From Comamonas sp. (lineage in GTDB: Bacteria > Pseudomonadota > Gammaproteobacteria > Burkholderiales > Burkholderiaceae_C), in the NCBI GenBank assembly GCA_021166775.1, contig JAJPEQ010000013.1, positions 744,001-808,000 of the forward strand: 64,000 bases of DNA. The letters run 5' to 3'. Below, piece after piece: positions 39,264 through 48,477 of this stretch. Numbering within the stretch: the stretch's first letter is position 1; the number at the start of each line of letters is the position of its first letter. The notes below the pieces were generated by a model that saw only the letters and a list, made by a program, of their open reading frames with translations, ran no database searches and had not been told where the DNA came from. The position numbers were made by a program, and so were the translations under genes.

Positions 39264-39361
39264 AAAAAGATAGCTATCCGCGCTTATTGAAAGATGATTT
39301 CAAATATTTTTCATTTTGGACTCGTTTTTTAGCAAGCGCGAACAGCTTCTTATTCAATAGC
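39264..39361. repeat. Dispersed repeat, copy 5: two inverted half-copies around an AT-rich centre
   Basis: GATAGCTATCCGCGCTTATT on the plus strand and GAAGCTGTTCGCGCTTGC on the minus strand (39328-39350), separated by an AT-rich stretch. It makes up most of the 365-base gap between gcdH and the deaminase; 39362-39620 shows no feature I can name. Confidence 0.5.
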
Positions 39362-39530
39362 AAACCAGCTCGGTATCTCCACCCCGGGCGCGTTGGCGAG
39401 CGCCCGCGCCATCGGCCGGACGTGTACGCCCAGGCCGGATGAACGCACGGGCAAGCAGGCCACCCACCGGCGGGATCGAGCGCCGACGAGGACGCGCGCC
39501 CGCATTTTTGTCGCAGGCCGACGTGAATAA

Positions 39531-40664
<1,134 letters not shown>

Positions 40665-40705
40665 GCGCCTGCGAGCGGCCTGTCCGGCGTTGCCATAATC
40701 AGCGC

Positions 40706-41443
40706 ATGACCAACACCGCCTCACCGCGCACCTTCGCGCCCGGCCTCGTCGTGCAGGGCGTCACCGTGCCGCTGCACCTTTCGGATTTCAAACTGCTGGC
40801 CTGCGACATGGATTCGACGCTGATCAGCATCGAATGCGTGGACGAAATTGCCGCCGTCGTGGGCCGCAAGGCCGAGGTGGCCGCGATCACCGAGGCAGCG
40901 ATGCAGGGCTACATCCGCGACTACAAGGAAAGCCTGCGCCAGCGCGTGGCGCTGCTCGAGGACGTGAGCGTGGCGCAGCTCGAGACGGTGTACGCCGAGC
41001 GCCTGCGCATCAACCCGGGCGCCGAACGGCTCATGAGCGCCGTGCACGCGGCCGGTATCACGACGCTGCTGGTCTCGGGCGGCTTCACCTTCTTTTCGGA
41101 TCGCGTCAAGGACAGGCTGGGCATTCGTTTTGCACGCTCCAACGTGCTGCAGGTGCAGCACGGACGGCTCACGGGCAGGATGGTGGACCAGCCTTGGGGC
41201 GACATCTGCGACGGCGCCGAAAAACGCCGCGCGATGCTGGAGCTGGCCTCGTTCATGGGCATCGCGCCGTCTCAGGCCATCGCCATGGGCGACGGCGCCA
41301 ACGACCTCCTGATGATGGGCGCGGCGGGGCTGTCCGTCGCCTACCACGCCAAACCCGCGGTGCGCGCCAAGGCGCATGTGGCGATCGATGAAGGGGGACT
41401 GGATCGGCTGTTGGAAGTCTTCGAATCCACCCACCTCCAATGA
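40706..41443 (+). CDS. serB: Phosphoserine phosphatase
   Basis: The last step of serine synthesis. The 245-residue HAD enzyme has motif I CDMDSTLISIECVDE with the nucleophilic Asp, motif II LLVSGGFTFF, and motif III/IV AIAMGDGANDLLMM. No N-terminal ACT domain is present, as usual in Betaproteobacteria. The stop overlaps the crcB start (ATGA). Confidence 0.95.
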   Translation: MTNTASPRTFAPGLVVQGVTVPLHLSDFKLLACDMDSTLISIECVDEIAAVVGRKAEVAAITEAAMQGYIRDYKESLRQRVALLEDVSVAQLETVYAERLRINPGAERLMSAVHAAGITTLLVSGGFTFFSDRVKDRLGIRFARSNVLQVQHGRLTGRMVDQPWGDICDGAEKRRAMLELASFMGIAPSQAIAMGDGANDLLMMGAAGLSVAYHAKPAVRAKAHVAIDEGGLDRLLEVFESTHLQ

Positions 41444-41838
41444 CGAATCTTCCAGCGATTGCCGCCATCTGCATCGGCGCCAGTCTGGGCGCGCTCTCGC
41501 GCTGGTGGCTGGGCGTCTGGCTCAACACGCCGGGGGCCTTTCTCCCCTGGGGCACGCTGGCGGCCAATCTGATCGGTGGTTATCTGATCGGGCTGGTGAT
41601 CGCGGTGCTTCAGGCACTGCCGCAGCTCGACCCGCTCTGGCGGCTCGCCGTGGTCACGGGCTTCCTGGGCGCGCTCACCACCTTCTCCACCTTCTCGGCC
41701 GAGGTGGTGGGGCTGCTCACGCAAGGGCGCCTCGGGCACGCGCTGGTCGTGGCCGTGCTGCACCTGGCAGGTTCGCTCACCATGACCTGGCTGGGCCTGA
41801 ACAGCATCGCCGGGTTCGTCAGAGCCGCCTCGAACTGA
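41440..41838 (+). CDS. crcB: Fluoride ion channel
   Basis: Exports fluoride. The 132-residue, four-helix protein has GASLGALSRWW, NLIGGYLIG and GFLGALTTFSTFSAE, with the Phe/Ser/Thr selectivity residues of Fluc channels. It works as a dual-topology dimer. It is translationally coupled to serB; I see no fluoride riboswitch upstream of either gene. Confidence 0.93.
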   Translation: MTNLPAIAAICIGASLGALSRWWLGVWLNTPGAFLPWGTLAANLIGGYLIGLVIAVLQALPQLDPLWRLAVVTGFLGALTTFSTFSAEVVGLLTQGRLGHALVVAVLHLAGSLTMTWLGLNSIAGFVRAASN

Positions 41839-41849
41839 GCCTGATACTA

Positions 41850-41898
41850 TTCTTGCGATAGCGCCTGGCGCTTTTCTGCAAGGGGCTGGAGCCACATT
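41850..41898. repeat. Dispersed repeat, copy 6
   Basis: GATAGCGCCTGGCGCTT followed by AAGGGGCTGGAGCCACATTT, intergenic between crcB and the LOG-family gene. Confidence 0.55.
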
Positions 41899-41913
41899 TT
41901 CCTGAAGTTCACC

Positions 41914-42777
41914 ATGGAATCCAACACCGAACTGCAAGACACACGCCTGATGGAAATCTGGAGCGAACTGCACCGCAACACCACCGATGGCGACCCTTTC
42001 AAGCCCAACGCCTACCGCCTGGCGTTCATCGACCCCGAGTTTCTGCAGCGGCGCGAGACGCGCGGCATCCGCTTTCAGCTCGAACTGCTCAAGCCCGATC
42101 TGAACCTGATCGAGCAGGGCATCGACAGCACGGTGGTGGTCTACGGCAGCGCGCGCGCGCTGCCCCCGGAGGACGCCGCCGAGCAGCTCGAAAGCGCCCG
42201 CGCCAGCGGGGACGCGCAACGCATCGCGCTGGCCGAGCGCGACGTGAAAAACTCCCGCTACTACGAACAGGCCCGGCGCTTCGCCCGCTACGTGGCCGAA
42301 CACAGCCTGGGCAAGCCGCCGTCCGAGCGTTTGACGATCTGCACCGGCGGCGGCCCCGGCATCATGGAGGCCGCCAACCGCGGCGCGCACGACGTGGGCG
42401 TACCCAACATCGGCCTGAACATTGCGCTGCCGCACGAGCAGGCCTGCAACCGGTTCGTCACGCCCTCGCTCGCGTTCAAATTCCACTATTTCGCGCTGCG
42501 CAAGATGCACTTCATGATGCGTGCCAAGGCGCTGGTGGTGTTTCCTGGCGGTTTCGGCACCTTGGATGAACTCTTCGAGGTGCTCACGCTGGTGCAGACG
42601 CGCAAGGCCAAGCCCGTGCCCGTCGTGCTCTTCGGCAGCCACTTCTGGCAGCGGGTGCTGCACCTGGACGTGCTGGTGGAAGAGGGCACGGTCAACGCCG
42701 AGGACCTCAAGCTCTTTCACGTCACGGACGACCCACGCGAGGCGTGGGAGATCATCCGCACCTTCTACCAGATATAG
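41914..42777 (+). CDS. LOG family nucleotide 5'-monophosphate phosphoribohydrolase
   Basis: A 287-residue protein of the Lonely Guy family. The nucleotide-binding motifs are TGGGPGIMEAANRGA and PGGFGTLDELFEVLTLVQTRK, with the catalytic Glu in the second. Bacterial members cleave ribose 5-phosphate from nucleotides. The N-terminal 110 residues extend beyond the minimal domain, as in the longer bacterial form. Its stop is two bases from the end of the convergent P450 gene. Confidence 0.9.
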   Translation: MESNTELQDTRLMEIWSELHRNTTDGDPFKPNAYRLAFIDPEFLQRRETRGIRFQLELLKPDLNLIEQGIDSTVVVYGSARALPPEDAAEQLESARASGDAQRIALAERDVKNSRYYEQARRFARYVAEHSLGKPPSERLTICTGGGPGIMEAANRGAHDVGVPNIGLNIALPHEQACNRFVTPSLAFKFHYFALRKMHFMMRAKALVVFPGGFGTLDELFEVLTLVQTRKAKPVPVVLFGSHFWQRVLHLDVLVEEGTVNAEDLKLFHVTDDPREAWEIIRTFYQI

Positions 42778-42778
42778 A

Positions 42779-43951
42779 TCAGGCCCAGCGCAGCATCAGG
42801 GGCAGGCGCGCGAACCCCATGGCTGGGTACTGGGCATATTCGCTCGGTTGCTGCGCGCTGGCCAGCGCGAACGTGCGCGTAGCCTCCAGCAGGGCCCGCA
42901 GCCAGACGGCGAGCTGAGCGCGGGCAAGCGGCGCACCGGGGCAGACGTGGATGCCCGCGCCGTACAGCAGATTGCGGCTCTGGTCACGCCCGAAGCGGAA
43001 CTCCTCGGGCGCCTCGAACACGCGCGGATCGCGGTTGGCGGCCGTCCAGTGCACGGTGACGCGCTCGCCCGCTTCGAATTCATGCCCGCCGACATGCACC
43101 GGGCAGCGGGCCACTCGGCGATTGACGACGAGCGGCCCGTGCAGCCGCAGGATTTCCTCGATCGCCTCGGCCCGCAAGGCCGGCTCGTCGCGCAGGCGCT
43201 GCTGGAGGTGGGGATGGCACGCCAGCCACTGCGCGATGATGCCCACCGACGCAGCGATGGTGCCGATCTCCCCCACCGTCCAGTTGCGCAGGATGCTGGC
43301 GATCGCGCCGCGCGAGAGCGGCTGGCCGTCCACCACTTCGTGCATCAGCGCCTGGGTGGCGTCGCGCACGGCCGCATCGCTTAAGCCGTGGCGCTCGTCG
43401 AGCATGCGATCGATCAGCGCCTCGAACTGCTGCCCGAGCTCGCCCAGGCGGGTACGGTCCTGCGCCAGCGAGGCGCGGTGGTGCTGCGCGATCCAGGCGG
43501 CCAGCTCGCCTTCCAGTGCCTGGGGCCAGCCCAGGAACGCGCACTGGGTACGCGCGGCATACGGCAGCGCGCAGACGGCGACGAAGTCGAACGCCGCCCC
43601 ACCATGAGCCTGCCGCACCTCGTCGAGCAAGGCCGCGGCAATGCCGCCATACACCGGCCGCATGGCGGCGACCCTCTCGGGGGCGAAATAGGGATCGATC
43701 AGCCGACGGTAAACGGTGTGCTGCGGCGGGTCCATGCCGTTGGGCACGGCCACATGGCTGGAAACCACGCTGCTGAAGCGCGCGTGATCCTGCACCACGG
43801 CCAGCACGTCGGCATGCCCGAAAACCGAGGCGCCCAGCGCCTCGGAGCGGGCGACACCGTGCGACTCACGCAAGCAGTCATACGCGGCGAGCTGGTTGCG
43901 CTGTACGTCATCGCTGCGTACATCCCAATCGATGGTCTGGCAATCGTTCAT
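42779..43951 (-). CDS. Cytochrome P450
   Basis: A 390-residue soluble class I P450. The heme loop YGAGIHVCPGAPLARAQ places the thiolate at Cys337, and the ExxR motif is EEILRLHGP. The I-helix reads TVGEIGTIAASVG without the common AG.DT.T pattern; the Thr of IGTIA may replace the proton-relay Thr. The substrate and redox partner are unknown, and no ferredoxin gene is adjacent. A TCGGG-N4-CCCGA palindrome sits seven bases upstream of the start. Confidence 0.93.
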   Translation of the reverse strand: MNDCQTIDWDVRSDDVQRNQLAAYDCLRESHGVARSEALGASVFGHADVLAVVQDHARFSSVVSSHVAVPNGMDPPQHTVYRRLIDPYFAPERVAAMRPVYGGIAAALLDEVRQAHGGAAFDFVAVCALPYAARTQCAFLGWPQALEGELAAWIAQHHRASLAQDRTRLGELGQQFEALIDRMLDERHGLSDAAVRDATQALMHEVVDGQPLSRGAIASILRNWTVGEIGTIAASVGIIAQWLACHPHLQQRLRDEPALRAEAIEEILRLHGPLVVNRRVARCPVHVGGHEFEAGERVTVHWTAANRDPRVFEAPEEFRFGRDQSRNLLYGAGIHVCPGAPLARAQLAVWLRALLEATRTFALASAQQPSEYAQYPAMGFARLPLMLRWA

Positions 43952-43957
43952 GGCACC

Positions 43958-43971
43958 TCGGGAAAACCCGA
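43958..43971. promoter_or_regulatory. Short palindrome at the P450 start
   Basis: TCGGG-AAAA-CCCGA directly upstream of the P450 gene. The remaining 43972-44160 has a GCGGG/CCCGC hairpin (44055-44073) and the ribosome-binding site of the cytochrome gene. Confidence 0.3.
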
Positions 43972-44160
43972 CTATGTCACAGCGCCACCTCGCATAAAAC
44001 CAGCCACCCCGCAGCCAACTCAGGTTTTTCCGACATTCACGCTTCCCTGTCTACGCGGGCAAACCCCCACCCGCGGATGGCAGCGAGCTCTTACCATCCA
44101 TCAGCGTTCACGCATGTTCGCCCACCTTCTGCCCCCCACCCGTCCCAAGGAGGACCCAAG

Positions 44161-44469
44161 ATGACACGAGTGCTCTACGCCACGCTGGCGGCCGGCCTGC
44201 TGGCAACCGCCGGCTACTCGCATGCGCAAAACGACCCGCTGCAGGTGCGCAGCTGGGCCGCGGGCTGTGCCAACTGCCACGGCACCAACGGCCATGCCGA
44301 ACAGGGCATGCCGCCACTGGCCGGCAAGAGCCAGGCCGACATCACGGAAAAGCTGCTCGCCTACAAGAGCGGCGCGGCCCCGTCCACCATCATGCAACAG
44401 CTCGCCAAGGGCTATTCCGACGATCAGCTGGCGGCCATCGCCGGTTATCTGTCGGCACAGAAGAAGTAA
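44161..44469 (+). CDS. Monoheme cytochrome c subunit of sulfide dehydrogenase
   Basis: A 102-residue periplasmic c-type cytochrome. A signal peptide ends at SHAQ, the heme motif CANCH is at residues 36-40, and a likely Met ligand lies in the later loop. A very good AAGGAGG precedes the start. It sits 11 bases before the flavoprotein gene, so it is probably the electron-accepting subunit of flavocytochrome c sulfide dehydrogenase (SoxE/FccA-like). Confidence 0.85.
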   Translation: MTRVLYATLAAGLLATAGYSHAQNDPLQVRSWAAGCANCHGTNGHAEQGMPPLAGKSQADITEKLLAYKSGAAPSTIMQQLAKGYSDDQLAAIAGYLSAQKK

Positions 44470-44480
44470 GGAGGCGCCCC

Positions 44481-45764
44481 ATGGATCGTCGTCAATTCAT
44501 CCGTGCCGGTTCGGCTATTTCAGCGGTTTCAGCCCTCGGCCTCACGGCCGGTTGCGCCTCGATGGGCGGCGGCGCAGGGGGCAAAGTCGTGGTCGTCGGT
44601 GGCGGCTACGGCGGCGCCACCGCCGCCAAGTACATCCGCATGTGGTCCGAAGGCAAGGTCGAAGTCACGCTGGTCGAGCCCAACGCCGCCTTCATTTCCT
44701 GCCCCATCTCCAATCTGGTGCTCGGTGGCAGCAAGACCCTGGCCGACATCACCACGCCGTACGACAAGCTCGGCGCCCGCCATGGCGTCAAGCTCGTGCG
44801 CGACCGCGTGAGCGGCATCGACCTGGACAAGCGCCAGGTCCGGCTCGCCAGCGGCGCCGCACTGGCGTATGACCGGCTCATCCTCTCGCCCGGCGTGGAT
44901 TTCATGTGGGAAGCCTTGCCCGGCATGAACAAGCCCGGCGCGCAGGACAAGGTGATGCACGCCTGGAAGGCCGGCCCGCAGACACTGGCCCTGCGCCGCC
45001 AGCTCGAGGCCATGCCCGACGGGGGCGTGTTTGCCATGAGCATCCCGCTCGCGCCCTACCGCTGCCCGCCCGGCCCCTACGAGCGCGCCTGCCAGGTGGC
45101 GAGCTACTTCCAGCAGGCCAAGCCCAAATCCAAGGTGCTGATCCTGGACGCCAACGACGACGTGACCTCCAAGGGCGCGCTGTTCAAGAAAGCCTGGGCG
45201 GACCGCTACAAGGGCCTCATCGAGTACCGCCCCAAGCACCAGCTGGTGGACGTGGACGTCGCGACGAACACGCTCAAGTTCGAGTTCAGCGATGACGTGA
45301 AGGCGCAGGTGCTCAACGTGATCCCGCCGATGCGCTCGGGCGACGTGGTGACGCAGGCGGGCCTGGCCACGGCCAACAAGCGCTGGTGCGACGTGGACTG
45401 GCTGACGATGGAGCACGCCCAGGCCAAGGGGGTGCACATCCTGGGCGACTGCACCCAGAGCGCGCCGCTCATGCCCAAGTCCGGCCACATGGCCAACCAG
45501 CACGGCAAGGTGGCGGCCGCGGCCATCGTGGCACTGCTCTCGGGCAAGCAGCCGGGCAGCCTGCCGGTCTACAACAACACCTGCTACAGCTTCGTGAGCC
45601 CCAGCGACGTGGTGCACGTGGCGAGCGTGCACCGCTACGACACGCAAAAGAAGACCATGCTCACCGTGCCAGGCTCGGGCGGGGTGTCGCCGGCAGCCAG
45701 CGAAATGGAGGGGCGCTTCGCGCTCGCCTGGGCACACAACATCTGGGCCGATACGCTGGCCTGA
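44481..45764 (+). CDS. fccB: Flavocytochrome c sulfide dehydrogenase, flavoprotein subunit
   Basis: Oxidises sulfide to sulfur with electrons passed to the cytochrome c partner. The 427-residue protein starts DRRQFIRAG (twin-arginine signal), has the FAD fold VVVVGGGYGGATAAK, and Cys74 in FISCPISNLVLGG, where family members attach FAD covalently. The redox-active cysteines are in YRCPPGPYERAC and NTCYSFVSP. The signal region ends LTAGC, a plausible lipobox, so the mature protein could be a Tat-exported lipoprotein, which is unusual for the family. Other sox genes are not in the window. Confidence 0.92.
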   Translation: MDRRQFIRAGSAISAVSALGLTAGCASMGGGAGGKVVVVGGGYGGATAAKYIRMWSEGKVEVTLVEPNAAFISCPISNLVLGGSKTLADITTPYDKLGARHGVKLVRDRVSGIDLDKRQVRLASGAALAYDRLILSPGVDFMWEALPGMNKPGAQDKVMHAWKAGPQTLALRRQLEAMPDGGVFAMSIPLAPYRCPPGPYERACQVASYFQQAKPKSKVLILDANDDVTSKGALFKKAWADRYKGLIEYRPKHQLVDVDVATNTLKFEFSDDVKAQVLNVIPPMRSGDVVTQAGLATANKRWCDVDWLTMEHAQAKGVHILGDCTQSAPLMPKSGHMANQHGKVAAAAIVALLSGKQPGSLPVYNNTCYSFVSPSDVVHVASVHRYDTQKKTMLTVPGSGGVSPAASEMEGRFALAWAHNIWADTLA

Positions 45765-45785
45765 GCACCCGAGCCACGCCGATTC

Positions 45786-45808
45786 AAAGGGGCACGTGCT
45801 GCCCCTCT
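45786..45808. terminator. Hairpin between fccB and rmuC
   Basis: AGGGGCA-cgtgc-TGCCCCT between the convergent stops. No T run follows, so termination strength is doubtful. Confidence 0.4.
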
Positions 45809-45809
45809 G

Positions 45810-47438
45810 TCATGCCTGGACGTCGTCAGCGTCCTCGGCGGGCAGGGTCGGCACGGCCGCGGGGTCCGGCGCGGGCAGCTCCTGCACATCGCGCAGCTTG
45901 CGCTGGATGGCTCGCGTGCGCACGTCCACCTGCTCGAACTTGCGCGCCGCCGCGTCGATGGACTTGCGCGTGGCATCCACCGCCTCGCCGAACTTGGCGA
46001 ACTCGGTCTTGACCTGGCCGAGCACGCCCCAGACTTCGGAGGAGCGCTTCTCGATGGCGAGCGTCTTGAAACCCATCTGCAGGCTGCTGAGCATGGCGGC
46101 GAAATTGGCCGGGCCGGTGATCATCACGCGCGTCTCGTTCTGCACCGCCTCCACAAGGCCCGGGCGGCGCATGACCTCGGCGAAGAGCCCTTCGGTGGGC
46201 AGGTAGAGCACGGCGAAATCGGTGGTGTGCGGCGGCGCGACGTACTTGGCGTGGATCTTCTTCGCCTCGGCACGGATCGAGGTCTCGAAGGCGTTGCCCG
46301 CGGCCTGGATCGCGACCTTGTCCGCCGACTCCTGCGCATCCATGAGCCGCTGGTAGTGCTCCACCGGGTACTTGGAGTCGACGGGCAGCCACACCGGCGC
46401 CTCGCTGCTGCGCCCGGGCAGGCGGATGGCGAATTCCACGAGTTCGTCGCTGCCCGGTACGGTCTTGACATTGCGCGCGTACTGCTCTGCCGTGAGCACG
46501 TTGTCGATGATGGCGCCCAGCTGCATTTCGCCCCAGGTGCCGCGCGTCTTCACGTTGGTCATCACGCGCTTGAGGTCCCCCACGCTGCCAGCGAGCGTCT
46601 GCATCTCGCCCAGGCCCTTGTGCACCTGCTCGAGCCGCTCGCTCACGAGCTTGAAGGATTCACCCAGGCGCTGCTCCAGCGTGGCGTGCAGTTTTTCGTC
46701 GACGGTGCGGCGCATTTCCTCCAGCCGGGCAGCGTTGTCGGTCTGGATCGCGGCCAGGCGCTCGTTGAGCGCATTGCGCAGCGCCTCGCCGCCCTGCTGG
46801 TGACTGGCGACCAGACCCGAGAGCTGGCGCGTCAGTTCCTGCGTGGTCAGTCCGAGCTGGTCTTTCAGCGCCAGCGACATCGCGCCCAGCTGGGCGTGCA
46901 GGTCGCCCTTGAGCGAATCGAGCGTGCCGCGCATGGCCTGGGCGAGCGCGTCAAAGCGCTCCTGCACGCGCTGGCCCATGGCCTGGGTGCTCGCGGCCAC
47001 GCCCTCGCGCGACTGCACGCTGTCCGCCGCCAGTTGCTGCGCCGTGGCCGAGAGCTCGGCGCGAAACGCGGCCAGCGCCTGCGTCTGCTCGCCGCGTGCG
47101 TGCGTGAGCAACTGCTCCAGATGGATTTGCAGGTGACCGAAGGCGGCCTGCAACTCGCCGCGGTTGGCACGTGCGTCCTCGCGCGCCTGCGCCAGGCGCT
47201 CGTCGAGCATGCCCTGCGTGGTCTGGGTGAAGGCGCGCAGCTGCTCGCCCATGCCCGCCAGCGCGCCATCGTTGCGCGCCACCGTGAGCTGCGTGGCCTG
47301 CATGGCCGCTTCCAGCGTCTGCAGACGCTCGGGCCACTCGGGCGGCAACGTCACGCGCGGGCGACGCACGAGCAGCGCGATGAGCAGCAGCAGCGCCAGC
47401 GCGAGCAGCGCCAGCGCAACGATCGATTCAAGAGCCAT
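45810..47438 (-). CDS. rmuC: DNA recombination protein RmuC
   Basis: A 542-residue protein. It starts with a membrane anchor (residues about 5-25), followed by a long coiled coil (about 40-290) and the nuclease-like RmuC domain with TRGTWGEMQLGAII, VDSKYPVEHY and FAVLYLPTEGLFAEV. It is known to limit inversions at short inverted repeats. It stands alone. The start MALESIVALAL abuts dispersed repeat copy 7. Confidence 0.94.
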   Translation of the reverse strand: MALESIVALALLALALLLLIALLVRRPRVTLPPEWPERLQTLEAAMQATQLTVARNDGALAGMGEQLRAFTQTTQGMLDERLAQAREDARANRGELQAAFGHLQIHLEQLLTHARGEQTQALAAFRAELSATAQQLAADSVQSREGVAASTQAMGQRVQERFDALAQAMRGTLDSLKGDLHAQLGAMSLALKDQLGLTTQELTRQLSGLVASHQQGGEALRNALNERLAAIQTDNAARLEEMRRTVDEKLHATLEQRLGESFKLVSERLEQVHKGLGEMQTLAGSVGDLKRVMTNVKTRGTWGEMQLGAIIDNVLTAEQYARNVKTVPGSDELVEFAIRLPGRSSEAPVWLPVDSKYPVEHYQRLMDAQESADKVAIQAAGNAFETSIRAEAKKIHAKYVAPPHTTDFAVLYLPTEGLFAEVMRRPGLVEAVQNETRVMITGPANFAAMLSSLQMGFKTLAIEKRSSEVWGVLGQVKTEFAKFGEAVDATRKSIDAAARKFEQVDVRTRAIQRKLRDVQELPAPDPAAVPTLPAEDADDVQA

Positions 47439-47443
47439 GGGGA

Positions 47444-47503
47444 ACTATCGTATCAGTAGCTGTCAACGCTTGCCAGTATTGAGCCAGAGACACTTTTTAT
47501 CTT
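47444..47503. repeat. Dispersed repeat, copy 7
   Basis: AGTAGCTGTCAACGCTTGCC followed by GTATTGAGCCAGAGACACTT, between rmuC and the dehydrogenase stop. Confidence 0.6.
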
Positions 47504-48467
47504 AAGTCACCGGCGTCAGCGCACCCCGGCCATCAAAAAAGGCGATCAGGTTGTCCGCCGCCAGGTCGGCCATGGCAAGGCGCGTGAGCACGGTGGCGCT
47601 CGCGATGTGCGGCGTCAGCACGACATTGGGCAGCGTGAGCAGCGCGGGATTCACGCGCGGCTCACCCTCGAACACGTCCAGCCCCGCGGCCGCCAGGCGC
47701 CCCGCCTCGAGCGCCAGCACCAGCGCGTTCTCGTCGATGAGCCCACCGCGGCCGATGTTCACGATCGTCGCCGTCGGCTTCATGCGCGCGAGTTCCGCCG
47801 CGCCGATGATGTGGTGCGCCTCGCTGGTGTAGGGCAGCACGAGCACGAGGTGGTCGGACTCGGCCAGCAGCTCCTGCATGCCGACAAAGCGCGCCCCGCA
47901 GGCCTCTTCCACGTCGGCGTCGAGCCGGTGCCGGTTGTGGTAGATCACCTTCATGCCGAAGCCGTACGCGCCGCGCCGGGCGATGCCGCGGCCGATGCGG
48001 CCCATGCCGAGGATGCCGAGCGTGCTGCCATGCACCTCGGAGCCCGCGAACATGTCGTAGCGCCAGCGCTTCCACAGCCCCGCGCGCAGGAATTTCTCGG
48101 CTTCGAGCATGCGCCGCGCGGCCGCCATCACGAGGGCGAAGCCGAAATCCGCGGTGGTTTCGGTAAGCACGTCGGGCGTGTTCGTGCCCACCACGCCCGC
48201 GGATCGCATCGCCGCCACATCCAGGTTGTTGTAGCCCACGGCCATGTTGGCGACGATCCTGAGCTGCGGATTGGACGCCAGCACCGCCGCATCGATGCGG
48301 TGGGTCCCCGTGATGAAGGCGCCTTCCCGGCCTGCCAGGCGCCGCGTGAACTCGTCCTGGCGCCAGGTCTCGCCCTCGGCGATGGCCTCGACCTCGAAGT
48401 GCTCCCTCAGGCGCTGCAGCACCTGGGGAAAGACGGCACAGGCGACGAGCACACGCGGTTTGGACAC
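47502..48467 (-). CDS. D-2-hydroxyacid dehydrogenase (glyoxylate/hydroxypyruvate reductase-like)
   Basis: A 321-residue NAD(P)-dependent reductase. The nucleotide motif is GILGMGRIGRGIAR, the catalytic Arg is in NIGRGGLID, Glu in DVFEGEP and His in LTPHIASAT. The sequence resembles glyoxylate reductases, but the substrate is not certain. The start is GTG 48467 (SKPRVLVACAVFPQVL) with GAGGA upstream; it lies 10 bases after the nhaD stop, making a likely operon. Confidence 0.9.
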   Translation of the reverse strand: MSKPRVLVACAVFPQVLQRLREHFEVEAIAEGETWRQDEFTRRLAGREGAFITGTHRIDAAVLASNPQLRIVANMAVGYNNLDVAAMRSAGVVGTNTPDVLTETTADFGFALVMAAARRMLEAEKFLRAGLWKRWRYDMFAGSEVHGSTLGILGMGRIGRGIARRGAYGFGMKVIYHNRHRLDADVEEACGARFVGMQELLAESDHLVLVLPYTSEAHHIIGAAELARMKPTATIVNIGRGGLIDENALVLALEAGRLAAAGLDVFEGEPRVNPALLTLPNVVLTPHIASATVLTRLAMADLAADNLIAFFDGRGALTPVT

Positions 48468-48477
48468 GGCAACATCC

